DNA of 64,000 nt from Myxococcus xanthus (GCF_900106535.1 NZ_FNOH01000002.1:806001-870000); one strand, 5' to 3'. Shown: positions 47,665 through 57,036, counted from the stretch's first letter. A program made the numbers and translations. Notes: generated by a model from the letters alone, not told the origin.

Positions 47665-49356
47665 CTACTTGAGCGACCACACCTTCTTGAGGGTGTCGAT
47701 GGCCTCGGTCTGGCGGCGCGCCACGACGTCAGGCGTCCAAGCGGACTCCTTCAGCACCTGCGAGGTGAGTGCGAACGTGCTCACCCCCTTCTTAGAGGTG
47801 AAGTACCGCTTCTTCTTCTCGCCGAAGTCCCAGTTGCTCGCCTCGGAGTTCTTACGGCGAGGCAGCAGGAGCAAGTTTCCGATGCGATGCGTCCACGCCC
47901 GATCTTCGGGCCTAGGGAAATTCGTCAACCACTCACTCTTGTCACGCGGGTTCTGCGGAAGCACATGCTCGACGGTGATCGTGTCGACGTCGTACTTCGC
48001 GCCCTTGTCGCCCAGGGCTCGGTCAAGCCGGAGAAGGACGTACACGCGCACCTTCTGCTCGAGGTAGACCTCGCCATCGAGCGCGTCCACGAGTTGCTTC
48101 TCTTCGTCGGTGGAGAGAAGGAGCGGGCCCCCCGCGTCAATGGCTGTCCCATTCTCGATGGCCTCAAGAACGTTCGCGTACCTGTGGATGCGCTCGTTCA
48201 CGTTGGAGCGCTTGATGAGCAGGAACGCGGCGAGACGCTCAAGCGCCTCGAGGTGGCGTAGCACCTTCGTGGCGTCAGCGCTCAACTGCATGACGCGGAT
48301 CGCAGGAGGAACCCAGTCCTCGTTGTCGAGGCGATTGAGCCACTCAAGCAGCTCCTCGATCTTCGCCTGCGTCGCGTCATCGGATTGGCCATCCCAACTG
48401 CACCGACGGATCTGGTCGTACGCCCAAGCGCCAGCGACGATGACGTCGTCCACGAGCTTCCTGGGCTCGGGCGCCTTGTCTACGACGTACTTTCGGAACT
48501 CGGCGAGGACGGTCCCCTCGAGCTTCGCCCGACGATGAATCATTCGGAGGTGCCCGAAGAGATCCTTGAACGCGTCGCGCCCAATCTCTTCTTCGACCTC
48601 TTCCCACTTCGTGGCGTAGGCCTTCTGCAAGGCCTCGCCGTCAATCTTCCCAACGATGTCGGCCTTGAGGATGTCGGCGTGCGAGAGGTCGAGGCCGCGA
48701 TCGTTCAGCACCGAGAAGATGCGATACGCCGAGTCGGCGTCGGGCGTCGACACCACGACCAGATAGCAGCGCCGCACGAGATAGCTCGCCAAGCGCTGTC
48801 GGCGCTCAACGGGCAGCGCGTCCAGTTCGCGCAAGAACAACAGCGCGTTCTCCCGAATACGTTGCTGCGCATCGGGGATTTCGCGCGTCAGCGCCTTCAG
48901 CTTCGCTGGCCCATCGACGGCCTGGACGAACTCCCTGAAGAACTCGGCGTCGCGGTCGCGCAGCCGGAGACGGTACTGGTCCGGCGTACCTTCCACGAGG
49001 CTTCCCGGTTGGTACAGATACTTGGTCAGGTCGCTGCCGAACGCAGCCCCCGTCGACGCACGCAGTGCCGCGAGGAGGATCGTCAGCGTGGTGAGGCGCT
49101 GCTGGCCGTCGATCACCTCCGCCTCGGGCCACGCGTCGTCCTTTACGAGAACAATGCTCCCGAGAAAGTACGGGGGGAGCTCGTCAACTTTGGTCGAGCC
49201 GCCGCCCATGAACGCCAACAGGTCGGAGAGGAGTTCCTGAGCATTCTCGAGCTTCCAGGCGTACGGCCGCTGGTAGTGCGGCACTCGCAAGACAAAGTCG
49301 TCGCAGAACACCTTTTGAATCGGTCGCTGCTCACCCTTGATGTCCATGTGTGCCAT
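47665..49356 (-). CDS. DUF262-DUF1524 protein, GmrSD-like restriction/defence enzyme
   Basis: 563 residues in one chain. The N-terminal DUF262 (ParB/Srx-like, NTP-dependent) domain has YQRPYAW (28-34) and DGQQRLTTL (83-91). The C-terminal DUF1524 has the HNH-like nuclease motif: VEHVLPQ (His464), HRIGNLLLL (490-498) and a later NSEASNW (about 503). This is the architecture of GmrSD-type type IV restriction enzymes, which cleave modified phage DNA. No methyltransferase is adjacent. ATG 49356 was selected; 49347 is also possible. Base composition is less GC3-biased than the flanks, in keeping with horizontal gain. Confidence 0.85.
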   Translation of the reverse strand: MAHMDIKGEQRPIQKVFCDDFVLRVPHYQRPYAWKLENAQELLSDLLAFMGGGSTKVDELPPYFLGSIVLVKDDAWPEAEVIDGQQRLTTLTILLAALRASTGAAFGSDLTKYLYQPGSLVEGTPDQYRLRLRDRDAEFFREFVQAVDGPAKLKALTREIPDAQQRIRENALLFLRELDALPVERRQRLASYLVRRCYLVVVSTPDADSAYRIFSVLNDRGLDLSHADILKADIVGKIDGEALQKAYATKWEEVEEEIGRDAFKDLFGHLRMIHRRAKLEGTVLAEFRKYVVDKAPEPRKLVDDVIVAGAWAYDQIRRCSWDGQSDDATQAKIEELLEWLNRLDNEDWVPPAIRVMQLSADATKVLRHLEALERLAAFLLIKRSNVNERIHRYANVLEAIENGTAIDAGGPLLLSTDEEKQLVDALDGEVYLEQKVRVYVLLRLDRALGDKGAKYDVDTITVEHVLPQNPRDKSEWLTNFPRPEDRAWTHRIGNLLLLPRRKNSEASNWDFGEKKKRYFTSKKGVSTFALTSQVLKESAWTPDVVARRQTEAIDTLKKVWSLK

Positions 49357-49632
49357 TCCCGCAACGGTATCACGCCCCGTGCGGTCAACCCCTACGATTC
49401 CGGCTGTCCTGACTCGAAACGAAGTCACCCTTCCTCTTGTGCTGGTGGCCTTCCCTGAATAGCCATTGCGTCCGGACCTCACGCCAGCACGCAAAGGGGT
49501 AGCGCGGTTTGATAGGGAAGCCCTCTCACGCCGCCCTGCGGTGCTCACTTTCAATCATGATGCGCAGTGGCATACTGCGACGAGGAGTTGAAAAGGCGTT
49601 TCCCCGCGTTGGGCTCCGCTAATCTGCGTCGA

Positions 49633-50277
49633 ATGAGGAGCCTCCACCTCCCATTGAGAGCTGCATGCATGTCACTGCTGGTTGCCACTATCGGGTGCGG
49701 CTCAGCCACAGGAGGCGCCGCTGGCGTGAAGCCTTCGGCGAGATGGGTGGGGCCCGCCGTCCCGAGTCCAGCAGGCGGAACCGTCCGAACGACCATCTAC
49801 TACGGGCCCTGGTCGTGCAGCGTCTCGCTTCGGGCACGATGTGAGCGCCGGTGCGTCGCGGAAGGGCATGCCCCCTTGCTGGGATGTATCTGGCTCGCGG
49901 ACATCAAAGGCGACTGGCATGGTCGCTTCATGGCGCTGCCAGCTGCGGCCGGCGGGAGGCTGGCGATTACCCACTGCTGCTGCGATTACCCGACGGTCAG
50001 CGACCTCCAGCAGCGCCGCCGCACATGGAATAACGCGCGTGACGGCTACCGCGAAACGTGGAGCAACGAGTTTGGTGCATGGCCGCAGTCCGAAGGACGG
50101 AACTGGCCAGGCCATCACATTTTCGACCTGTTCCACGGGGGGCACCCGACGTCGCCAGACAACGTACTGCCAGTGCCTCCGCTCGTGCATGACACCTTCA
50201 ACGGAGCTTACCCGGCTTGCTATAGCCGCGGTGGCCGGTGGAGCACTGTGGGGCCCGACAGGCCCTACGTGGATTGA
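49633..50277 (+). CDS. lipoprotein with GHH-type nuclease-like C-terminus, candidate SitA-like toxin
   Basis: 214 residues. The lipoprotein signal ends VATIGC (Cys22). A Cys-rich middle (about 65-135, including the run HCCCDY) is followed by a C-terminal domain of about 70 residues with NWPGHHIFDLFHGGHPTSPDN, then LPVPPLVHDTFNGAYP and GPDRPY. The HH pair, following H residues and Asn are like the GHH/HNH-type toxins of polymorphic systems. The next gene (SUKH immunity type) starts 2 bases after the stop. An outer-membrane-exchange toxin (SitA-like) is the best hypothesis. The nuclease role is inference. Confidence 0.7.
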   Translation: MRSLHLPLRAACMSLLVATIGCGSATGGAAGVKPSARWVGPAVPSPAGGTVRTTIYYGPWSCSVSLRARCERRCVAEGHAPLLGCIWLADIKGDWHGRFMALPAAAGGRLAITHCCCDYPTVSDLQQRRRTWNNARDGYRETWSNEFGAWPQSEGRNWPGHHIFDLFHGGHPTSPDNVLPVPPLVHDTFNGAYPACYSRGGRWSTVGPDRPYVD

Positions 50278-50279
50278 CC

Positions 50280-50744
50280 ATGGCCATCGAATCCCTGCTG
50301 ACGGAAATCTCGCGTGCGCATTTCCCACATCCCCCTGTGACGGCAGCGAGGATAGCGGCCTTCGAGGCGCAGATGGGCTGGCGCCTGGACGACGACCTGC
50401 GCGCCTTCTACCTGCACTGTGATGGAGCGGAGTTGTTCAGAAGGCTTCCTGACGCGAACTACAGCATCCTCTCGTTGGAGGGGATCGCAGCAGCGACTCC
50501 CAGATTGCGCCAGCGTGCACAGGGAGCGAGTGAGACCGCGTCTTTGTATCCACTCGTGGACTGCCAGGACTCCGACTTCGTCCTCGTGAACGTGGCGAAC
50601 ACTGGCGGCCCGTACCCGCTATTCGATGCCTATCACGAGACGTACCCCCGTGAAGTTCGGAAGATCGCTGACTCATTCAGCGACTTTCTTGAGCGTGCTC
50701 TCGCGAGCGGAGACGAATTCTTCTGGCTCGACGAGCAAGACTAA
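50280..50744 (+). CDS. SMI1/KNR4 (SUKH) family immunity-like protein
   Basis: 154 residues, cytoplasmic. The SUKH pattern is visible: FEAQMGWRLDDDLRAFYLHC, DGAELF, YSILSLEGI, and late PLVDCQDSDFVLVN and ADSFSDFLERAL. SUKH proteins are the commonest immunity partners of polymorphic nuclease toxins. The start is 2 bases after the toxin-like lipoprotein stop, consistent with translational coupling. Its stop overlaps the stop of the convergent transporter gene (CTAA, 50741-50744), marking the right border of the island. Confidence 0.85.
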   Translation: MAIESLLTEISRAHFPHPPVTAARIAAFEAQMGWRLDDDLRAFYLHCDGAELFRRLPDANYSILSLEGIAAATPRLRQRAQGASETASLYPLVDCQDSDFVLVNVANTGGPYPLFDAYHETYPREVRKIADSFSDFLERALASGDEFFWLDEQD

Positions 50745-52255
50745 CGCGTCGAACGCACCGCAGTGCCCAACCGAAGCCCTCGAGGCACCACCACACGCTC
50801 CACGGCGTCGAACAGGCCACTGGCGAGCAGTGCCAGCGCGGCTGCGGGAATCGCTCCCTCCAAGATGAGCCGCACGTCATCCAACCGGATGCCCGTGAGA
50901 ATCGGCTGACCGTAGCCCCCTGCCCCCACCAGCGCGCCCAGCGTGGCAGTGCCCACGTTGATGACCGCGGCCGTCTGGATGCCCGCGAGGATGGACGGCG
51001 CCGCCATGGGCAATTCGATGCGCCACAGCCGCGCCAGCGCGGGCAGGCCCAGCGCCTCCGCGGACTCGCGAACCTCGGGAGGGATTCCCGCGAGCCCGGC
51101 CGCTGTGTTCCGGACAATGGGCAACAGGCTGTAGAGGAACAGCGCGGCAATCGCCGGACGTGAGCCGATTCCCAGCAGCGGAATCATCACCACCAGCAGC
51201 GCCAGCGACGGCACCGTCTGGATGACCCCCGTCAGCCCCAGCACACCGCGCCCCAGCCGAGGCCGTCGCGCGGCCAGCACGCCCAAGGGCACCGCGAGCG
51301 CCATCGCCGCCAGCAGCGACACCCCCACCAGGAACAGGTGCTCACGCGTCCGCTTCCACACGCGAGAAGCCAGCCCGTCCCCGCGCACTTCCGAAGTGAC
51401 CCCCAGCGCCGTGGCGAGGAAACCCGACGCCACGCGGCCCTCCGACACGCGCTCCAGCCGGGCCAGCGCGTTGAGCTTCACCATGTCCGCCTCGGACACG
51501 TGGCCTTCCAGACGCAGCATCGCGGCCAGGGCCTCGGGCGCCCGCGCCTCCAGGTCGTCGCGATACAGCAGCACCGCGTCATACGCGGGGAAGTGGCGCA
51601 GGTCGTCCTCCAGCACACGCAACCCATAGGCCTCAATCTCCGCATCAGTGGAGTACAGGTCCGTGAGCTGGAGCGACCCGCTCTCCATGCCCCGGTACGC
51701 CAAATCATGGTCCAGCCCGCGCACGTCCCGCTGCGGCAGCCGGTAGCTGTCTCGCAAGGCGGGCCAGCCATCCGCGCGGTCCATGAACTCATTGCTGAAA
51801 CCGAAGCGCAGCGAAGGATGGGCACGCAAATCAGAGATGCGGCGAATGCCCAGCCGCTCGGCCTCCGCTTCCTTCATGCCCAGTGCATACGTGTTGTTGA
51901 AGCCCAGCGGCTCGCTCATCCGAAGCCCAGACTCAGCCAGGGCCGCACGCAGCGCCGCGTCGTCCGGCAGGTGGCGCCCGGACAGCAACTCCTGTCGCAA
52001 CGTGCCCGTGTACTCGGGGTACACGTCGAGTTCGCCCCGGCGCAGCGCCTCCCAGAGCACGGCGGTACCGCCCAACTCCCGCCGATGCGTGACCCGCGCA
52101 CCGGTGCTCCGCGCGAGCTGCGTCACCGCTTCACCCAAGATGACGGACTCGGTGAACTTCTTGGAGCCCACGCGCACCTGGGGCACGCCATCCCCAGACG
52201 AGGACGCCCCGCCACACGCCCCCACGAGCAGCAACACCAGGAGCCACCCCCTCAC
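50741..52255 (-). CDS. osmoprotectant ABC transporter, fused binding protein and permease
   Basis: 504 residues. A lipoprotein-like signal ends at Cys14 (LVGAC). The substrate-binding domain (about 25-290, VRVGSKKFTESVILGEAV and ELDVYPEYTGT) is of the OpuAC/OsmF type for glycine betaine, choline or carnitine. The permease domain (about 305-495) has the EAA-like loop ESAEALGLPALARLWRIELP. Fusion of both parts in one chain occurs in some OpuAB/OpuC-like systems, usually with the permease first; here the binding domain comes first. It overlaps the ATPase gene upstream by 4 bases (ATGA). Confidence 0.88.
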   Translation of the reverse strand: MRGWLLVLLLVGACGGASSSGDGVPQVRVGSKKFTESVILGEAVTQLARSTGARVTHRRELGGTAVLWEALRRGELDVYPEYTGTLRQELLSGRHLPDDAALRAALAESGLRMSEPLGFNNTYALGMKEAEAERLGIRRISDLRAHPSLRFGFSNEFMDRADGWPALRDSYRLPQRDVRGLDHDLAYRGMESGSLQLTDLYSTDAEIEAYGLRVLEDDLRHFPAYDAVLLYRDDLEARAPEALAAMLRLEGHVSEADMVKLNALARLERVSEGRVASGFLATALGVTSEVRGDGLASRVWKRTREHLFLVGVSLLAAMALAVPLGVLAARRPRLGRGVLGLTGVIQTVPSLALLVVMIPLLGIGSRPAIAALFLYSLLPIVRNTAAGLAGIPPEVRESAEALGLPALARLWRIELPMAAPSILAGIQTAAVINVGTATLGALVGAGGYGQPILTGIRLDDVRLILEGAIPAAALALLASGLFDAVERVVVPRGLRLGTAVRSTR

Positions 52256-53010
52256 GCCGCGCCTCCCAGCCCACCGCCAGGCAGAGGCCGCTGCGCCTGG
52301 ATGAACCGGGTGACGAAGTCATCCGCGGGCCGTGCCTCCAAATCCGCGAGCCGCCCCTGCTGCACCACGCGTCCCTCTCGCATGAGCAGGATGCTGTCCC
52401 CCAGGAAGCCCGCCTCCGCCAGGTCATGCGTCACCAGCACCACCGTCTTGCGCAGCCTGGCGAAGATGCCGCGCAGGTCACCTTGCAGCTCGTGACGGAC
52501 CAGCGGATCCAACGCGCCCAGGGGCTCGTCCAGCAGCAACACGTCCGGGTCCAACATCAACGCGCGCATCAGCGCCACCCGCTGACGCTGACCACCGGAG
52601 AGCTGCGAGGGATAACGCGCCAGCGCGTCCGTGGGAAAGCGCGTCAACTCCACCAATGCCTCCAGCCGCTCGCGCGTCTTCGCCGCGGGCCAGCGCAGGT
52701 GGCTCGCCATGAGGGTGACGTTCTCCTCGCCCGTGAGATGCGGAAAGAGGCCGCCACCCTGGAGCGCGTACCCCACGCGATGGCGCACCGCGAGCAACGC
52801 ATCGCCTCCCGTGGGCAGCGGCTTGCCATCGAAGAGGACGCGCCCGGTGTCACACGGCAGCAACCCATTGAGCAGGCGCAGCAGTGTTGACTTGCCACAG
52901 CCGCTCGGCCCCAGCAGCACCGTGGTGCGTCCTGTCGGCAGGCTCAAGCTGAGCGGATGCAAGGCCTGCGTGGCCCCGTAGCATTTGGAGACGTCCTGAA
53001 GCTCGTACAC
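52252..53010 (-). CDS. osmoprotectant ABC transporter ATPase
   Basis: 252 residues with Walker A GPSGCGKST, Q-loop in YALQGGGLFPHL, signature LSGGQRQRVAL, Walker B VLLLDEPLGALD and switch His in VTHDL. It resembles OpuCA/ProV-type ATPases but lacks their C-terminal CBS pair. Its stop overlaps the start of the fused binding-protein/permease, so the two make a complete importer. A start at 53010 follows an upstream gap of only 21 bases to the lipoprotein gene. Confidence 0.9.
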   Translation of the reverse strand: MYELQDVSKCYGATQALHPLSLSLPTGRTTVLLGPSGCGKSTLLRLLNGLLPCDTGRVLFDGKPLPTGGDALLAVRHRVGYALQGGGLFPHLTGEENVTLMASHLRWPAAKTRERLEALVELTRFPTDALARYPSQLSGGQRQRVALMRALMLDPDVLLLDEPLGALDPLVRHELQGDLRGIFARLRKTVVLVTHDLAEAGFLGDSILLMREGRVVQQGRLADLEARPADDFVTRFIQAQRPLPGGGLGGAA

Positions 53011-53031
53011 GAGATGTCGTCCTTCGCAGCA

Positions 53032-53985
53032 TCAAGGCAGGGTGAACGCGCCGTTGCAGACGGCGGGATACGGAGGCTCGGAGGCCCGGTGGCTGCACGC
53101 GGCGAAGAGCGCTCGGCCCTCCCACGTCACGGCCGCGGCCCACACGAGCAGCGGCCCCTCGGAAGAAGGCACCGTGAAGCGCGCGCATCGCGTGTCCAGG
53201 TTCTCCAGTCGGCAGGGCACTTCCTCGACGGGCCCCGCTCCCGGCAGCGCGTCCACCAACTCCGCCACGCTCTGCGAGCGCCAGCGCTCCGTTACCTGGG
53301 ATTGGGCCGGTTCGTAGAGGCTCCACAACAGCGATGCCCCCTCGCAGCGAATGCGTCCCGCGCGCGCCGTGGACGCAGCGAGCAGACATCCATCCGGTAC
53401 TGCCAGGGCCCGCCATGGCAGGCGCGGCGGAACGAGCAGCGCCTCGCGTCCCAGCGTCTCGCCCTCGGGGCTGCCATTCGAGGCGAGGGACTCGAGCAAC
53501 TCCAAGCAGCGCGCCAGCAGGGGCCGCACGGGAGCCTGGACCACGCACCCGAGCTGCCGCACCCGCCCCAGTGTCCCGGTGATAGCGGATGCATACCCGG
53601 CGGCGCGACAGTCCTCCGCCTCGCACGCCTCGACCCGGACCGAGGGCCACGGACTTCCCGCCAGCGGCAGCGCTTCCTCCACCACCGTGGCACCGGGCCC
53701 CAACCGTTCGGTGATTCGGGCCTGGGCATCCTTCAGTGCCTGCTCGGGCGTCAGGTCCTCCCGCTCGGTCAACCACACCGTCACGCCATCGCAGCGGTAC
53801 AGCCGCGAGTCGGCCCGGTCCGGCACCGGCGTGCACCCCTCGAACAAGGCGCGGGCTTCGGGAAGGAAGGGGCCCACGGGCGTCGCGCCCTCGGGGGCCA
53901 CGGGCGACACACGAGGCGCGGGCGCGGCGCACGAGCACAGGGCCCCGGCCAGGTACACCCATAGCAGCCTCGCGGCGGTCCTCAT
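53032..53985 (-). CDS. uncharacterised Cys-containing lipoprotein
   Basis: 317 residues. A signal peptide ends in the lipobox LCSC (Cys19). The body has about ten cysteines in scattered pairs and no repeat or catalytic motif I can name (VRVEACEAEDCRAAGY, CSHRASEPPYPAVC near the end). It lies upstream of the transporter ATPase by 21 bases on the same strand and could be co-expressed, though a link to transport is not shown. Confidence 0.75.
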   Translation of the reverse strand: MRTAARLLWVYLAGALCSCAAPAPRVSPVAPEGATPVGPFLPEARALFEGCTPVPDRADSRLYRCDGVTVWLTEREDLTPEQALKDAQARITERLGPGATVVEEALPLAGSPWPSVRVEACEAEDCRAAGYASAITGTLGRVRQLGCVVQAPVRPLLARCLELLESLASNGSPEGETLGREALLVPPRLPWRALAVPDGCLLAASTARAGRIRCEGASLLWSLYEPAQSQVTERWRSQSVAELVDALPGAGPVEEVPCRLENLDTRCARFTVPSSEGPLLVWAAAVTWEGRALFAACSHRASEPPYPAVCNGAFTLP

Positions 53986-54052
53986 GCCGCCGGAGTTAGG
54001 CGCCCCCTCTTCGTCACGTCAACCCGGCAGGCCGGGCGAATGGATGGCGCGT

Positions 54053-54724
54053 TCACTCGAATGACTCTTTCAGCCCCTGAGCCCGCTGCAGATGACGGTC
54101 CGCGAGGTTGCCCGTCCTGTCGAGCATGAGGGTGAACGCCCCATCGTTCTTGTACGTCGCCTGCGCCTGCTTCACGAGCCGCAGGGCTTCCTCCTGGTCC
54201 TCGATGACGCGCTTCAGGAAGGCCTCGTCGAAGTCAGGGCCCTGCGCCTTGCGGAGCACGTCCAGGTGCTGCTGGGCATGCGCCACGGCCTGCTCCAGGC
54301 GGGCGTCCGCGCGCTGCATGGGCAGACTCGGCCCCGGGATGAGGCCCCCGTCCTTGCTCCCCGAGCCGCCAATCCCCGCGGTGGTCCGGGGCTGCGTGAG
54401 GTCCGCCACCACGATGTCCATGGACGGCGAGCTTCCCCACGCCTTCAAGTCCTGCAAGTGCCGGCGGTGGTCCTCTACCAGCCGCAACGCGAACTGCCGC
54501 ACCTGCGGGTTGGCCGACTTCTCCAACGCCAGGTTGCCCGCCGCGATGGTCTTCGCGTCGAAGAGGGCGAGCTGTCCCAGGAGCAGGTCCCGCGCTGACA
54601 AGACGTCCCGTGTCTGCCCCGCCTGGGGCGCCTCCGCCCGGGCGGTGAGCCCCACCAGGGGGCCCGTGCCCCACAGGGCCGCAAGGACCGCCACGCCGCC
54701 TGCTCTGCCAAGCCTTCCAGTCAT
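54053..54724 (-). CDS. DUF4142-family secreted protein
   Basis: 223 residues. A signal peptide (1-30, ending near ARA) is followed by a four-helix ferritin-like fold typical of DUF4142 (LGQLALFDAKTIAAGNLALE, QVRQFALRLVEDHRRHLQDL, and FLKRVIEDQEEALRLV). The family is common in soil bacteria and unexplained; no metal ligands are conserved well enough to call. Start ATG 54724. Divergent from the glycosyltransferase gene with 231 bases between. Confidence 0.82.
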   Translation of the reverse strand: MTGRLGRAGGVAVLAALWGTGPLVGLTARAEAPQAGQTRDVLSARDLLLGQLALFDAKTIAAGNLALEKSANPQVRQFALRLVEDHRRHLQDLKAWGSSPSMDIVVADLTQPRTTAGIGGSGSKDGGLIPGPSLPMQRADARLEQAVAHAQQHLDVLRKAQGPDFDEAFLKRVIEDQEEALRLVKQAQATYKNDGAFTLMLDRTGNLADRHLQRAQGLKESFE

Positions 54725-54955
54725 GTCCACCTCCCGACGAAGCGATGTCCGAAGGTGGGTGCCGCGTGGCGCCCACGGCAAACACGGCCTGCCCGGCGGG
54801 GCCTCCCCATGGGGCCCCGTGAACACGAGACTCAGCCCTGGCGCTTGGCCGCTGCCACGACGTTGGCGCCAGCAGGCCCGGGCAGCGGCACCACGCCGAA
54901 CGTCACGGCGGAGTGCCTGCCAGGCGGGCGGACACGCGCTGCTACACTGGGCGCC

Positions 54956-56248
54956 ATGGCGAGGATTCTCATGGCGGCCCACCCCACGGCGGGTCACACC
55001 AACGCGCTGCGCGCCATTGGAGGGCGCTTGCGTGAACTCGGCCACGACCTGGCCATCGCAACGGTCGTAGCGCCGGCACGCTTTCCCGGCCTGATGCCAG
55101 AGCCGCTGCGCTTCGCCTCCCAGCTGCCGGAAGCCCTGCGCCAGGACGGACTCAGGCTGGTGCCGCTGCGCCCTGCTCCGGCCGCGCTCTGGTACGGCGC
55201 GCGCATCACCCGGGCCCGGGGACTCGACGAGCTGGGGTGGGCGCTCCGGCTGTTCACCACCGGCATGGAGGGGCATGCACGGCGCATCGCCGAGGAAATC
55301 GAAGCCTCTGGGACTGACGTCGTGCTGGCGGACTACCTCATGCCCGCGGCCCTGCTCGCGGCCCGGAGGACCCGGCGCCCCTATGTGGCGCTGTATCATT
55401 CCGCCCTCCCCTTCCCCGTGGAGGGCGCGGCGCCTTTTGGGAGTGGGCTCGAGGACGACGCCCCCCGCGATGCCACATGGACCCAGGCCGAACAGCGGGG
55501 GCTCGCGCTGCTGCGCTGGTTCGATGCGCGTGTCGCCCGTGCCGCGAAGCGCCTGCGCGTCCCCTTGAAGACGAACGGACTGCTCGCGGCGCCCATCTCC
55601 GACGACCTCAACCTGATGGCGACGACCCCGGCGCTGGAGCCCGGCCTCGAGCCGCTGCCCGGCCCGGTGGAGATGACCGGCCCGTGCCTGCCCCGGCCCG
55701 TGCCCTCGAGCATGGATGACCCCGCGCTCACCGCCATCCGGCCCGGCCGCACGCACGTCTACGTGTCACTGGGCACGGTGTTCAACGACCAGCCGCACGT
55801 CTTCCACGCCATCCTGGACGGGCTGGCGCGGCACGACGTGGACGTGGTGGTCAGCGCGGGTGCCAGCTTCGAACGGCTCCAGGCCCGCGCGGGCCCGCGC
55901 ACGCAGGTGTTCCGCCGCGTTCCCCAGGTGCCCCTGCTTCAGAAGGTGGACCTGGTGGTGACGCACGGTGGGAACAACACCGTGCAGGAATCGCTCGCGG
56001 CCGGGCGGCCCATGGTCGTCGTGCCCTTCGGCGGCGACCAGCTCGCGAACGCGCGGCGCGTGGAGCGGCTGGGCGTGGGCCGCGCCGTGCCGCCCTCCGC
56101 GCTGAGCGCCGACGCCATCGCCCACGCGTTCACCCAGGTGTCCCAGCCAGAAGTGGCCACCAAGGCCCGCGCCCTGGCCGCGACGCTGGAGGGTGTGGAC
56201 GGCACCGAACGCGCGGCCCAGGCCGTGCTGCGGCTCCTCACGACATGA
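54956..56248 (+). CDS. UGT/MGT-type glycosyltransferase
   Basis: 430 residues of the GT1 family, GT-B fold. The N-terminal acceptor domain begins RILMAAHPTAGHTNALRAIG. The C-terminal donor domain has VYVSLGTVFNDQP, the sugar-nucleotide motif VDLVVTHGGNNTVQESLAAG and PMVVVPFGGDQLANARRV. Relatives glycosylate macrolides, lipids or other hydrophobic metabolites; the acceptor is unknown. ATG 54956 fits; MAAHP at 54971 is the next. It is a single gene with the minus-strand lipoprotein cluster on its right. Confidence 0.9.
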   Translation: MARILMAAHPTAGHTNALRAIGGRLRELGHDLAIATVVAPARFPGLMPEPLRFASQLPEALRQDGLRLVPLRPAPAALWYGARITRARGLDELGWALRLFTTGMEGHARRIAEEIEASGTDVVLADYLMPAALLAARRTRRPYVALYHSALPFPVEGAAPFGSGLEDDAPRDATWTQAEQRGLALLRWFDARVARAAKRLRVPLKTNGLLAAPISDDLNLMATTPALEPGLEPLPGPVEMTGPCLPRPVPSSMDDPALTAIRPGRTHVYVSLGTVFNDQPHVFHAILDGLARHDVDVVVSAGASFERLQARAGPRTQVFRRVPQVPLLQKVDLVVTHGGNNTVQESLAAGRPMVVVPFGGDQLANARRVERLGVGRAVPPSALSADAIAHAFTQVSQPEVATKARALAATLEGVDGTERAAQAVLRLLTT

Positions 56249-56304
56249 CACGGGGCGGAGCGTCCCCCTCCGCGCGCTCCGCCCCGCATCCGTCCCCGCT
56301 CGCC

Positions 56305-57036
56305 TCAGGGCGTGCAGGCGCCGTGCGTCACGCTGGTGCACGGGTCGCTGGCGCCACACCGCGTCCAGCGCGCGCAGCGAAGCGCGTTGTAGTCCTCGAA
56401 CGCCTGAACGCTCGTGGTGCGCCGGCCCTGGCTCTGCGACTCCAGGCACAGCTCGTAGTCAGTGATGGGCGTGTTGGAGATTTCATAGACAGTCTCATCC
56501 GCCGCCAGCATCCCGCTGGCGCTGGCACACTGCAGCGCGTTCGCGGGCGAGCTCGCGCGGACCTCCACCACGCGCCGGGCGCACAGGTTCGTGTCCTGGA
56601 TGCCCACCGTATACACCGTGCCATTCGGGTCGCAGGTGTGCGCCGCCACGGACTGGCAGCTCCCGCTGACACACACGGCGTTCGCGCGGCAGAACTGGCT
56701 GTTCCCCGACGAGACACAGCACGCCTCGCCCACTTCGCCGCAGTTGCGGCAGCGCTCGCCCGCGGACTCCATGACACACGTCAACGTGCCACTGCAGGAC
56801 GTGGTGCCCGCGTTGACGCAGCAAGCGCCGCCTTCGTTGCCACACGGCTCACACGTGCCGCTGCGGCAGACCAGCCCGGCGTTGCAGCTAGCGGAGTCCG
56901 TCCTGCAGGCACAGCCGTTGGTTCCATACTGGCTGGGGGAACACGACGATGAGCTGCTCTGGCAACCGCCGCAGCCCGCCAGGAGGGCCATGAACACCAT
57001 CATCAGCCCCCGAAGAAGGGGAAGGTTCGATTTCAC
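56305..57036 (-). CDS. uncharacterised Cys-rich lipoprotein
   Basis: 243 residues. The signal peptide ends in LLAGC, from a GTG start at 57036 chosen because a short basic stretch, a hydrophobic core and a proper ribosome-binding site precede it. The first 130 residues hold over 20 cysteines in EGF/antistasin-like spacing (CACRTDSASC, CVMESAGERCRNCG, CVSSGNSQFC), then a less Cys-rich C-terminal part (about 140-243). It is the last of four secreted genes on the minus strand. Confidence 0.78.
   Translation of the reverse strand: MKSNLPLLRGLMMVFMALLAGCGGCQSSSSSCSPSQYGTNGCACRTDSASCNAGLVCRSGTCEPCGNEGGACCVNAGTTSCSGTLTCVMESAGERCRNCGEVGEACCVSSGNSQFCRANAVCVSGSCQSVAAHTCDPNGTVYTVGIQDTNLCARRVVEVRASSPANALQCASASGMLAADETVYEISNTPITDYELCLESQSQGRRTTSVQAFEDYNALRCARWTRCGASDPCTSVTHGACTP

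Noticed and set aside
54798..54818. GGGGCC/GGCCCC hairpin between DUF4142 and glycosyltransferase genes
   Set aside because: Lies upstream of both divergent genes, so it is not a terminator for either; a chance GC palindrome is likely.
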